Shown here one piece after another: positions 22,101-32,605 of a DNA stretch of 64,000 nucleotides (within the stretch, counting starts at the first letter, position 1; every line of letters starts with the position of its first letter). The stretch is taken from NCBI RefSeq assembly GCF_026914185.1, contig NC_070566.1:2232001-2296000 (forward strand). Reading direction: 5' to 3'. This DNA is from Puccinia triticina. Lineage: Eukaryota > Basidiomycota > Pucciniomycetes > Pucciniales > Pucciniaceae. The notes beneath the pieces were generated by a model that had not been told where the DNA came from, searched no databases, and worked only from the letters and a program-made list of their open reading frames with translations. Made by a program: the position numbers and the translations under genes.

Positions 22101-24749
22101 TTTAATGGAAAGATGTGGAAACAATCCAACGTACCTAAACATGTAGTAGACCCTGTGCATGCTCTCCTGAGCATTAGTTGAACTCAGAAGCCCATTGTCA
22201 CCATTAGGACAATCCTCCAACATCTTGCGGCGGCTAGGGAATAGCATGGCCTCGACGTCGGCCATTGTCCACCAGTCAAGCCACGCCTTGATCTTGGGGA
22301 ATCGGTGCCGCATCTTGTCTACTTTCTTGTCGTGAGTTGGGCCATCATCCTCACACGGCTGGAGTAGCCCAAGGCACTTTGATTCAAACAGGGCCTGCGG
22401 ATAACATGCGCTACATTTTAGTAACAGTACAGATATCACAAGATGAAAAAGTAACCAATACAATTGCTTACGTGTTTGTCAGCCATGATGACGGCACGGT
22501 TCCGCTTGACCCGGGTAATTGATTGCCCAAAGTGTTCGCGGCAGCCTTTGAGTTTCCGCAACGCCTCGTTGGGATCGCTTTCACCAAATACCTCCATGTA
22601 AGCGGCCACAAAACCCCACTGCTGGGCTTTGGAGAAATCGACGATGCTGCAGGCCATGTTCTCCCGCTCGTGTTGCAAGAGTGAGGGGATCAGGAACTGT
22701 CGAAAAAGGACGGAGAAGTGGACTTTATAGTATGATTTGCTCAGCCCTCGGATCCAGCTCAGCTGGACAGGTGTCCATCGGCCAATGTCGTCACAATACA
22801 TTGAGGTGGTGAGCAGATACCCCGAGTTGAAGAATCGGTAGGTAACATTGGATATTAAACCGCCAGAATACAATATGTTACCTGCTTCGCCACAATCGAG
22901 AAGGCGCTGAGACATCCAGTCGGTCTGGAACGTAAAGTGCTTGTGATCCCTCTTGCACGATATTGATATGATCTCGAAGCCATTGCTGTGGACAGAAAGA
23001 TCGAACATTGATGTTAGCAAAAGTAGAACATCAATGATCTGGTCAGTAATGTGCAGCAACTCAACAGTTGCCATTCAAACAAGACATCCATGAACCGGTC
23101 GCCTCCATCGCCATCCTTGGATGATCCGGGCTCCATCTGCTGAAGTATCTGATGCCAAAGGTGCCGCAGTCAATCCGAGTTAGCTAGAGATTCGTGAATA
23201 GTCACTACACTGTTGCTTGGGTGGCCGGGCCCGGTTGCATTGCCAATCTTATAGGACAATGTGATCATAATGTGTCAGTTTGATCACCTTCCATTCCATA
23301 AGCCAAAATAAACGCAAATATAAAGAAAAAGGGGGACATACCTTCAGCTGGAGTGCACTCGCCTTTGGATTTTTCATGACGGTTTCAGTGAGGTCTTTCT
23401 TTGCTAGTGGGTCCGGTTTTTTTGATGATGGCCATCAATGGTTGTGAACACCTCGGTGACGGAGGAGACCCCAGCCGGTTTTTTTGTGGTAATCAAATCT
23501 GCACTGGGTATCCAAACAACTGTCCCAGATAACCTTCCCTGGGCAACGGCCTGCGAGCCCTGGGCATTTCGGATTACTAAGGAGGATATTCAGTTGATCA
23601 GTTTATTTTTGGAGAAGAAAAGCGGACAGAAGGCTTGATGTACTTACTTGGTGAGATGCTCTTCAATTTTTCCCACACCGGTGGGAGGCGGGCCACTGTA
23701 GTCACAACCTTCTTGATCACACCGAAACACACCCAAGCAGTAAATTCAAATGGTCTTCCACTTGTCGGAGTTGGTGCCGTTGCTAGACTTCTTGGAGAAC
23801 CCAACTGCTCCAAAATTGTGATACTCGTTGCCAGGGCAGCGGACAAAAGTCGTGGATCCGTTTGGGTAAAGTGGATACCCTTGGCGGTCCAATACGCAGC
23901 CGTGATCGATGTAGGTTGTAAATTCTTGGTCCATGGCGGCAGGAATCTGCCAGTTTGGAAGGTCGTCAGGCGCCCCGTTTGAGTCTTTGAGATCAGGTCG
24001 GCGAGGATGATGGCTATTTTTTGTATCTCCAGAGTTGGAATCCGTGGGGGGAGCGCTTACTGTGGCGGGGAGAGGTATACTGAGGGGAGGTGATAGCGTG
24101 GGAGGATAGCCGGGAGGGTTCGAAAGAGGGATGCCGGGTGGCACGCCGGTGGATGCTGTGATTTTCTTTCGGCGGGGCATTAATGTGTGGATATGCGCGT
24201 ATGGCCTATGTGATAATTAAGCTTATTTCTTATCTTGGGTAATAGTAGAACTTTGGATGGCAGGGTATGTAATTAGGAAGGCTAATAAGCTTTCAAGCTT
24301 GATGGATGGGTGAAGGTTTGCAAAAATTGATATTCCAGGCGAAAAAAATGAATGGGGAGGTCGTGGGAAACCTATATGTCTGTGGCATGGTGGTTGGGTC
24401 AAAACCTAGTTAGGTCTGGGGAGATATAAGCTTCCCAAAGTAAGTTTAACTGGTGACTCGGAGGCATTGTGAGGGAAGGGGATGTAAACTTAATTGTTTG
24501 GTAAGTTATGTACATATTTACATGCATTGTAACATGCATTGTGACATGGCATACTGTAAAATTACAGGCCACCGCATCCTAGCTGCAAAATTACAAAATT
24601 TACATTACAACATGTCACTTTACAATGAGTGGTTGGTACGACATAAATTGTAAAACTAATTAAATAAGAGGTTTTGTACATATTTACGATGCCCCCACTT
24701 TACAATGGGGGGGCATTGTAAAACACAGTTTGTAAAAATAATTTACCCC
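19166..24749 (-). mobile_element. Mutator-like DNA transposon, 5.58 kb, 9-bp target duplication
   Basis: GTTAATACC is exactly repeated at 19157-19165 and 24750-24758. The ends are imperfect inverted repeats beginning GGGG and sharing TTATTTTTACAA. Both subterminal regions (19180-19500 and 24500-24745) are packed with ACATTGTAAA/TTTACAATGT motifs, probable transposase sites. The interior holds one minus-strand gene (19710-24180) for a WRKY-GCM1-type transposase. A 9-bp duplication fits Mutator-like elements. Confidence 0.8.
19710..24180 (-). pseudogene. MULE transposase: WRKY-GCM1 zinc region, DDE core, UCH-like peptidase, AT-hook tail
   Basis: Minus strand, start ATG at 24178-24180. Order: Pro-rich N-terminus; 'GYPLYPNGSTTFVRCPGN' followed by 'CLGVFRC' and a Cys cluster ending 'LLRHRGVHNH' (GCM1/WRKY-type zinc region, ~24000-23430); core with 'SMYCDDIGRWTPVQLSWI' and 'FSKAQQWGFVAAYMEVF' (23074-22490), then 'WLDWWTMADVEAMLFPSR' and 'NAQESMHRVYYM' (22380-22140; the E of 'NAQES' fits the third DDE residue); UCH/USP-like peptidase with Cys box 'NQCWLLAALDSLYAV' (~21715) and His box 'GGHHY' plus 'GVWLHNDWVNGG' (20945-20850); Ser-rich tail with AT-hook 'KRGRPRK' (~20130). 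GTAAGC and GTACGT donors mark introns. TGA at 23746-23748 (after 'WKTI') and TAG at 20927-20929 (just after 'HHY') break the frame, so this copy is probably inactive. Peptidase function in transposition is unknown. Confidence 0.75.
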
Positions 24750-24758
24750 GTTAATACC

Positions 24759-26046
24759 AAATCAGAGGCAATGATACCAGTAATACATAGCAGAAAGTTC
24801 AGATGAATAAGCTGTCACTTTCTTCTCTTTGATAATTCTAGCGTGAGCTGAACAGAGAAAGCAGGTGAACAGGGATGTTCAGAAGGTTGGGATAGGTGGG
24901 CCAGGTGGGCTAAAGGGTGTAGGAGTCAGGAAGGGGGGGAGAGGGTGAGTGGGGAAGGACCTTGGAGGTGGTGGGTACTGAGATATATCTTAGAGCGTAC
25001 TCATCAACCAGTTGATGGTGATAGATTGGACTGGAAACCTAAATGAAACTATAATGTACATTGGTCTACATAGTAACCATTTTTTCTATTTTTTTCATTC
25101 AGTTTTCTTTCTGTCTCAAACTCAAACCCTCAACCTCGCCCGTCGTGTTCTCGTTCTCCCGGTCTCGTGTGATCATTAAAACGCTCGTGGTTTTTCTTCT
25201 ATATTGCTACTATCTGCCTTATTTCATTGTATCATGATCATTGATCAACAAGAAATTTACATTCAGTTTTCTTTCTGTCTCAAACCCAAACCCTCAACCT
25301 CGCCCGTCGTGTTCTCGTTCTCCCAGTCTGGTGTGATCACTAACATACTCGTGGGGGTACCCTCTGCGCCTTATATTTCTATAGTGGGGATGGGCAAGCA
25401 GACTGTTGCTATATGGGAGCGGGTGGAGGTGGCTTTGAAGGGGAAGTCGGAGAATGAGGCTAGTGAGGGGACGGCTTTCGATCTGCCGCGGGAAGTTTGC
25501 GTTCGTGCTTGGGTGCCGTCGTAGGTTCGGGTCTGTTGAATTTACTTGAAGCGATGGCAGCCCGCACGCCGTTCGAATTCGAAGAGAGGCCCATCTTTTC
25601 CTTGCGCGTAGGACGCTTGTAGAATTTCGCTGTGCAAATCGGTATTCATGGTGAGCCAATTGGGTTGGCTGGGTGTTGATTTAGAGCCTACATACCTGAC
25701 TTGCCCATGGTCGTCCTTGGCGAGTGGCCTGAGTTGACGGTTCGATTAGACGGTGTAGTGGGTTGCGCTCTTGGTGTCTGTCTTGCAGTTGGATATGCAT
25801 CATTCAGCCCCCGGTGACCCCCGGTGAGACCCCGGGCCTCGGGCTCAGTGGGCGCAGTTAAGATTGCTTAGCACTTTCTTCTGGATGCAGAAGGGATGAT
25901 GTCATTATGTGTTTAAGTGTGGGAGTATGGGTGTTTTCAGTTTTGTCCGGTTAAATCCCCAGTTGCTCTCCCCCGCCGGCTGCTTGTCCCCAGCCAAACC
26001 ACTCAGCCTAAGCCAAGTGAAGCCAGCGAGCACAGCACCGCACAGG
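24759..26046. other. Intergenic region upstream of the 26047 gene
   Basis: It contains the tandem duplication at 25096-25354 and short open frames on both strands (25204-25659) without recognisable products. It probably contains the promoter and 5' leader of the plus-strand gene at 26047. Confidence 0.5.
25096..25354 (+). repeat. Direct duplication of about 95 bp, 164 bp apart
   Basis: The segment beginning CATTCAGTTTTCTTTCTGTC at 25096-25190 recurs at 25260-25354 with few changes. It is pyrimidine-rich and lies about 700-950 bp upstream of the ATG of the next gene, so it may be duplicated promoter or leader sequence. Confidence 0.8.
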
Positions 26047-28227
26047 ATGGAGCAGAACACCAAGAAGAGGAAAGTACCAGCACAACAACAACAACAACAA
26101 CAGCAACAGTCAACAGCAACAACAACATCAACATCAACATCAACAACAACATCAACAACAAAACCATCGGAAACATCATCAACAACAACATTCTCATTCG
26201 AACACTCCGATCAGCAGCATGCAGACCCACAACAAGCACTCGCCAAAAGTAAATATCCACATCCAAACACCCTCCCACAAACCACTCAAACTGACACAGC
26301 CTGCCCAGCCCTATCCTCACACCATGTCAGGATGAGGAAGCGGCCAATCAGCTCGCCAAGACACTACGGAAGGCATCTCCACAAGCTCAGCCAGAACCGA
26401 CCAGCAACCGATCAGCCGCAGCCATCCGACGACGACCACAACAACAGCAAAAACAAAAACAAAAACAATGGCCAGCCTTCCCCACAGAGCACCCAGCCCA
26501 AGAAGAAGATCAACAAGCGCTCATCCAGCCATCCCACTCCCAGATCTCCACCCGCCCAGCCCCACAAGGCCCCACCCCCACTCATACTGCCCATCCTGCC
26601 CAACCTCTACGACCCCAGTCTGCCGATCGACTGCACCTACTCGCCGCCGGCCTCGCCCGACTACATCCCCAAAATCCAGCCCAAGTACGTCGACTCTCAC
26701 TTTGGTTTGTTCCAGCCGGCCCACTAACCGTCCTCTAGCAGCACCCACCACGACCCCATCCGCTTCCCGCCGCCGGACTACAATGGCCAATTCACCTTCA
26801 GGCTCGAGATGCACCAGGTCTGCCAGCGTCTCGCCGGCCTCCATCTGGCCATCACCACCGACAAGAAGAACCGGGCCGTGCAGGTCCAAGAGGCGATGCG
26901 CATAGCCATGGAGCGGCTCGACGAGCCCCCGCAGGCCTTCCCGCCCGACGACCACCAGCACTTCGCCCACCCGCAGCTCCTCCGGGCCCCGCCGGCCAAC
27001 ATCCAGTCCGCCCGACACCCTCCGCCCACCACTCGCCCATCCTCCTCCACACATCCGCCCGACCACCAACGGGCCCCTCCGCCGCCGCCCCCGCCGCCGC
27101 CTCCAGACCGTCGTCGCCGCTCCCGTCGCTCCTCGTCCCCTGCAACCGACCACGGCCCGTCGGGGCCCCCGCCCACCGAGCCGCCCCCGCCGCTCCCCTC
27201 CTCCGCCCCCGCCAAGGCCCGCGGCCCCCCGGCCGGCGGCGGGACCAGCCCACAGATCCCTCCCGTGGTTCCCGACGGCCGCCAAGGGCTGCAGGGCGGC
27301 GCACGGAAGAACAAGAAGAAGGGCAAGAAGAAGCGCTCCGCCCATGCTAATGCGAACAACATCCACCATCGGGATAACTACGTGCCCTCAAGGCTGCCCA
27401 CCAGCTACCCCGTCCGGCCCGGCATGCGTCGGGGACATGGACACTCGTCCTCCTCCGATGAGGACGAGGGCGGGATGCCGCGGGAATGGGCGCGGGTGCG
27501 GGTGGAGTACGAGGCGCGCGTGGGCCGGGGGTTCATCGACCCGACGCTGGCGGGGATCGACGAGCTGGGAGGGCCGGAGCGGGCGGGCTCGGGACGCAAG
27601 AAGAAGGGCGGCGGGCATTGCCAGCTGGGCCGCTCGCCGATCGCCCGCTTCTTCGTCGAGCCCGACGAATGGATCTGCGCCTTCTGCGAGCACGAGCTCT
27701 GGTTCGGCGAGCCCCTCGGGCTGCTCCGGGTCATCAAGAACCGCAAGGACGTGCTCCGCAGACGCAGACGGGCCAAGGAACGCGCCGCCAGAGCCGCCAG
27801 TGGCGTCCCTCCCACCACCCCCTCCTCCAACAACCCTCCTCCCCCTCCGACGTCGACGACAAATGATGTCCTGCCCAACCCCCGGGCAATCAACTCTCCC
27901 CCGAGCTCTTCCAACGAGAACACCAAGACCGTCAAGAAGGCCAAGAACAACTTCCCAGCACAGCCCTTGCCTCCTCCACGCCCCCCCGTCCCTCCCCACC
28001 AGCAACAACAACAACACGCCCCGAAAGCCTCCTCGACTAGTCCGCCGACCCCCCGGCCCCGCTCGGCCGGGAGGACCCTCGACGGCGGCGACGACGATCG
28101 CCGCCGCCCCGTTTCTGATCACCGCCCCTCCACACTGCCCCATCCCCCGCCCGCGCCCAAATCTCCCCCCGACAAACTCGCTCACATCCCCCCTCCTTCT
28201 CTTCCACTCACCTCTCAAGATCATTGA
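26047..28227 (+). CDS. Low-complexity protein with a W-x-C-x-F-C-E motif, 708 aa
   Basis: Two exons, 26047-26684 and 26739-28227, join in frame through a 54-bp intron (GTACGT donor, CTCTAG acceptor; a CAG three bases on is an alternative acceptor). The N-terminus has 'KKRK' (possible nuclear signal), a nine-Gln run and Thr/Ser runs. Next comes a conserved-looking block ('FRLEMHQVCQRLAGLHLA'), a Pro-rich linker, 'KNKKKGKKKRS', then 'EWARVRVEYEARVGRGFIDP' and 'EPDEWICAFCEHELWFGE' followed by the basic helix 'NRKDVLRRRRRAKERAAR', and a Pro/Ser tail. I recall the C-terminal C-x2-C block with the Arg-rich helix as a conserved basidiomycete protein of unknown function; a nuclear role is inference. 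An in-frame ATG at 25909 could extend it by 46 residues. Very GC-rich. Confidence 0.72.
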
Positions 28228-30326
28228 AGCGTCTGCATCCTCCGTCCTGTGCACATCCGACTCCTTCCTCCGCCCGACAGCTCCGTCTCAGGCCCCTCAC
28301 TGGCCTCCTCTCCTCTTCCTCCGGCTCTGCCCTTCCGTGCCCGCTCACTGCCGATCCCCGGCCCTCCTGCTTTCCTGTTCTGTCTCCGCTTCCTTCGTCC
28401 ATCTGTCCCGGCCCTCGCCGCCATCCAGCCCACCATCCTTCTCGCCCCATCTGCTGAACCCATCGTCCACTCTGTCCTTCCATCCATAGACCACTTCCAT
28501 CACCTACATCATAAACCCACATTTACATATATAGAAAGAAACACAAAAAAAAAACCCACCGAATCCTCGTCTCCGCCCGTTTTCTCATCCCGACAAACAT
28601 ATTGACACTTCATGTTTTTTTGCCCGGCTGCTCATGTTTTTTTTTTGTTAGCGACCCAAGTAGTCAGTATTGCGCCCACCTCTCTTCTTTCCCCCACCCT
28701 CATTGCGCCCGCCGTCATTGTAGATGCTGTTTTTTTGTGAGTGCTCGTTGCTGGTGCCTCAGTTTGCGTGATGAACAATGAGATAGCACTGTCCGAAAGT
28801 CTGTGTGTGTTTGGGCCGTTTGTGGGCGACCAGGACGTCCGAGCTAGCTCGGAGACTGTTTCTAGACCCGCGTTATAGAGCGGAGCACCAGCGCTGTCAT
28901 CTTGCCTGTATATTCAGGTTTCATCCAGCATGTATGTACCATGAGGCGGGGCAATGGGGCGGGCTCGGCCTGTCGGGCCAGGTCGGGCCGCTGAACAAAC
29001 GGGCGCCTTGGGCCGGGTCACGTTGTCTCGAATCGCCGCCCGCCCCGAACCCGTTCAACTCGCGGGCAGCCAGCGGGCCTCTGAACCCGTGTGGCTCGCA
29101 GGCAGCCCGCGGGCCTCAGCTGAAATACAGGTTTGCATTTCTGCAACTCCGTGTGGGGGGTGTTGAAGGGGATGACGGCCCGGCAGGCTGCCTGAACCCG
29201 CCGTGTTTCGGTCGCGGGTCTGTTGGGCCGACATGACCAATTTCCCCAAGAGGCCGGCCCGAGCCCGGCCGGGTTCAGCCGACCTGCCCGATCAACATGG
29301 TTAGGTACCATCCACATGTACAAACATACTAGCTTGTCAAGATGTCAACAGAAATGAACTCTCAACAACAGGAGCTACACCATTCACAGGGCTGTGATTG
29401 ATGCTGGTGGATCCTGTGGATCTGTGTACATGGCGGCTTTTTGTGGTGTCCTGAGATCAACAATGTGCTCCCCTGTTTTCACAAAACACACTCCCAACCA
29501 TTTTTGGTGTGAACAAATTGTTTCTGAGGTGTTCTTACTTGGACAATAATCAACAGAGCAGGCAGTCCAACAACATCTGATTCTTGCCTCCATATAGACA
29601 TTGGAGACAGTGTACATGGAAGAGATATTGTTCCTAATTGGAAGAAAATCCATTTCATCAAATCCAGATACAAACCTCAATCTTTCAAGATCAATGCAGG
29701 GTTCAGATTTTTTTTGCTTTCTTAGCATGCGTTCCTGTGAACTTTTGCCTCCTCATCAGAGGGCAATTCTTTGATTTAGTGGCTGCAGGCACTTCAAGAA
29801 AAATGGTGGGTACACACGGGCAGGTACCCGCTGGTACCTGTTCCAGCGGCTCCAGTAATTGAGGATGTAGGTGTAGCTGTCAGATGTGGACCAAAATAAG
29901 GCAGCAGGTACCTGGGTGCACAGGGGCCATCTCTATTTGATACTGAAGGGCACCAGATACTGGGAGGGTTTTGGCTACATAATCACCTGAAAAACCCCAA
30001 CAGGTGGGTTTATCTTGCTGGAATACCCAGGAAACCCCCTACCCTAAAAAAAACTCCAGCAGTAGCTATTTAAGGTGTTCAAATTTTAAATCAAAAAATT
30101 ATAAAGTTGTAAAACTTTTGAGTGATGATTTTTATGTACTATTTTAGAAGTATTGCTCCAATTCAATTGCATTGGTGGTACCTATTTTTTCAGCTTGCAG
30201 TTCCATGTTTTATGCAAGTCAACTTTTAAAGCTGTAATTTCAAGGCTAGATTTCTGTGGCTTCTGGATGCAGGGTAGCAAAACCGGCTCCCAGACGCCAG
30301 GTTCAAACCCTAAGTAACACTCTCAA
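28228..30326. other. Intergenic: GC-rich repeats and transposon relics
   Basis: The stretch 28930-29290 is GC-rich with repeated CGGGCC/GGCCCG motifs in both orientations, likely the subterminal part of a decayed element. A minus-strand open frame at 29384-29728 (114 codons) is unrecognised. At 29780-29935 GGTACCCG-type motifs lead to GGCCATCTCTA, a degenerate end of the hAT family at 8742. The segment 30075-30170 resembles the interior of the MITE at 7137. Confidence 0.45.
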
Positions 30327-30413
30327 TAGAGATGGCCATTTTGGACCTATTTGTGGGTCCTGAAGTGACACCCTTCAGAACTGGGTTCCCTTTCAGTTAC
30401 CCATCCCAGGTAA

Positions 30414-30762
30414 GAGCATCCGCATTGGTGCGGGTGTAACTTGAGGAGTAACAGATCTGCTTACTCCCGGATTAGCGCTAATCCCGCCCAGCAACCGCAT
30501 TGGTGTGGGATAAAAAGATGTGTAAGTATGTTGTATGCACCTACAGCTTATGTAAGCTGTGTTTGGTGCATACTTTTGGGTGGGGAGGAGTGTCTGCATG
30601 CAGCGCTTACTCCCAGGATTAGCAAGGAGTAACTTTACTCCCGCTTACTCCAAATCGTACTCCCGGGAGGAGTTTAGTCCGATTAAATCGGACCCAATGC
30701 GGTTACCAAGGAGGATTAGTTACGCTAATCCTCCCTTAATCCGCAACCGATGCGGATGCTCT
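30414..30762. mobile_element. MITE, 349 bp, TAA duplication, PIF/Harbinger-like
   Basis: The ends are inverted copies of GAGCATCCGCATTGGTGCGG (right end with few changes), flanked by TAA at 30411-30413 and 30763-30765. The interior carries repeated TTACTCC/GGATTAG motifs in both orientations and no coding sequence. Confidence 0.8.
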
Positions 30763-30819
30763 TAAAGGGGTGTTCCATTATATTACACATTCAAGGAAGC
30801 AGCCCTGCACCAGCAATAG

Positions 30820-31258
30820 CAACGTTGAAACGCTGCGCTGCGCTAAACAAAACTGTCATTTAGCGCAGCGCAGCGGTCACACCGCTACTTCCCGGAGGCA
30901 TGTAGCGGAAGCTGCTGAAAAAACTGCTGCGCTACTCGCTACGCGCAGCGGTTGACCGCTACCCACCCAGGGGAATTAGCGATAGCGCAGCGGAAGCGCA
31001 AATCTGCTGCGCTATCCACTAAATTAGCGGATAGCGGAATTTAATTGCATGTTAAACCTCTTTTAACATGATTTAAGCCATTTTCTTTCTTCTTTTTCAA
31101 ACCGCTGCGCTACCTCTGAAGCGCAGCGGTTCAGCGCTACGTGACCGCTTTTTTTAGCGCGCTAAAACTATCTTTTTTTTCCCAGGAAAACAAAAAGCGG
31201 TTAGCGCAGCGGCACCAAAAACCGCTGCGCTAAAAGCAGCGCAGCTGTTACAACATTG
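30820..31258. mobile_element. MITE, 439 bp, CAACGTTG ends, 7-bp duplication, GCGCAGCGG-rich
   Basis: GCAATAG is repeated at 30813-30819 and 31259-31265. The inverted ends share CAAYGTTG and CTGCGCTGC. More than ten GCGCAGCGG/CCGCTGCGC motifs in both orientations fill the element, a typical subterminal-motif expansion. Confidence 0.78.
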
Positions 31259-31340
31259 GCAATAGGTACCTACAAGGGCACACAGGCACCTGATTAAGGG
31301 TGGTGTATACCCCCCAACAGGTGCAAAATTACCATCTCCA

Positions 31341-32605
31341 AATTCTGTCCACAGGGGGGGGCCAGACTCTCCATTTAAGAGGTTTATTCCTACTAAATCC
31401 ATAGCAAAACAGAAATGTCTTAGGTTGGGTTCAAGCTTCTTGGAAAACACAAGATGTAGAAACTCAGAGCAACTCCACCGCAGATAGATCTAATTGCGGA
31501 GGGTAAAATGAAACTTGTGCAATGCATCCCCAACTTCAATCTTCAAAGTTAAGACCAGATGTGCCTTGCACCAGATTTAGGGTGGGGGGAGCCAAATCTA
31601 CCATTTTTCACATCCTGTAGGATTTTGAGGTCAAATACTTCATTGCGTTAGATATCAAAAGATAATATATATATTAGTAGTATGATAACTGAAAACAATC
31701 AGTAGAAAAATAAGTTAGAATGGAAAAGAGATTGATTGAAATAATATTCATACAAAAGAGTGAGATTAATGGAGGACTTCTGGTCAATCTGGAAAGTCAG
31801 ATTTGACCAGCCAGATTTCAGATTTTGCAGGGAAATCTAGGTCCCCAAAGATCCCCAAAGTGATCCAGAGTTCCAGATTTCAGATTTCTCTGCAAAATCT
31901 GAAATTCCAGATCTGTTCAAAAGTGACGGGAAGTCCTCCAATAATTATCTACTATTGTTCTTGAACTAACTACGACTCAATAAAAGAAGCCAGAAACTTG
32001 AAGGAGATAAAGAAATTAACAGCAAGCCTGATAGCAATAAAAAAGAAATCAATATCACACATAAAGAAGAATGAAATAAAGAAAGGTCCAAATAGAAATG
32101 ATCATTCTATGTCCACTTGTGTTAAGATTGAGCTCTTCCAGAATCTTGGTTCTTGACAAGTGGTGAATTGGATCAAGAATTGAGCAGATTCATTAAACCG
32201 TTACCCAGCCAGTATCTAAGCTTTGCATCTTTTTTAATCTGGCAATTTACAATTCCTCAGAGGGCGATCTCTCTATGCATGTCAGCTTGAGATATTTCAG
32301 TATTAGCTTACCAAAAGAAAAAGAAAACTCATGTTTTCAATTTTTATATATATTTCTGATGATGATGAAGTGGCGGATACAACGACGTCTTGATTTTACA
32401 TAAACTGAGACATAGTCCGACACAACGCCGGAGAGTAAGTAGTGTTACCGGACCAACCCAACTACTAGTTTTGAAGAACTGTGGATGATTTTGGGTTGCC
32501 AGTCGGGGATGAGAAATTGATGAAGATAGAGGAGTACATAAATCTGATGATAAGCTCTCCAATCGACGGAGGCAATGTGGCTCCGCGTGTGCTCATGAGC
32601 AGCTA
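31341..32605. other. Non-coding, AT-rich
   Basis: Apart from the MITE at 31771 no feature is recognised. The right part (32344-32605) should be the 3' region of the minus-strand PFK-2 gene. Confidence 0.5.
31771..31939. mobile_element. MITE of the GGAGGACTT family, 169 bp
   Basis: Inverted ends GGAGGACTT/AAGTCCTCC are flanked by AAT on both sides (31768-31770, 31940-31942). The inside repeats CAGATTT/AAATCTG and TCTAGGTCCCC-type motifs, shared with the larger relative at 42555. Confidence 0.75.

Larger units (their letters stand above)
30327..31340. mobile_element. Decayed TAGAGATGG-family element hosting two later insertions
   Basis: The ends TAGAGATGGCCATTTTGGAC and, inverted, TGGAGATGGTAATTTTGCAC align over ~33 bp. 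No 8-bp duplication remains. It contains the complete MITEs at 30414-30762 and 30820-31258; without them it would be ~210 bp, close to the size of the 8742 element. Confidence 0.5.

Noticed and set aside
26468..28522. Many long overlapping open frames on both strands
   Set aside because: The region is very GC-rich, so stops are rare in all frames. Only the frame with the conserved Cys motif and matching splice phase was kept.
28930..29290. A GC-rich hAT element with defined ends
   Set aside because: Inverted GGCCCG-type motifs are present, but neither ends nor target duplication could be fixed, so it is only noted as a relic.
30270..30320. A tRNA-like T-arm (GGTTCAAACCC)
   Set aside because: No matching acceptor stem, anticodon arm or D-arm could be folded around it.
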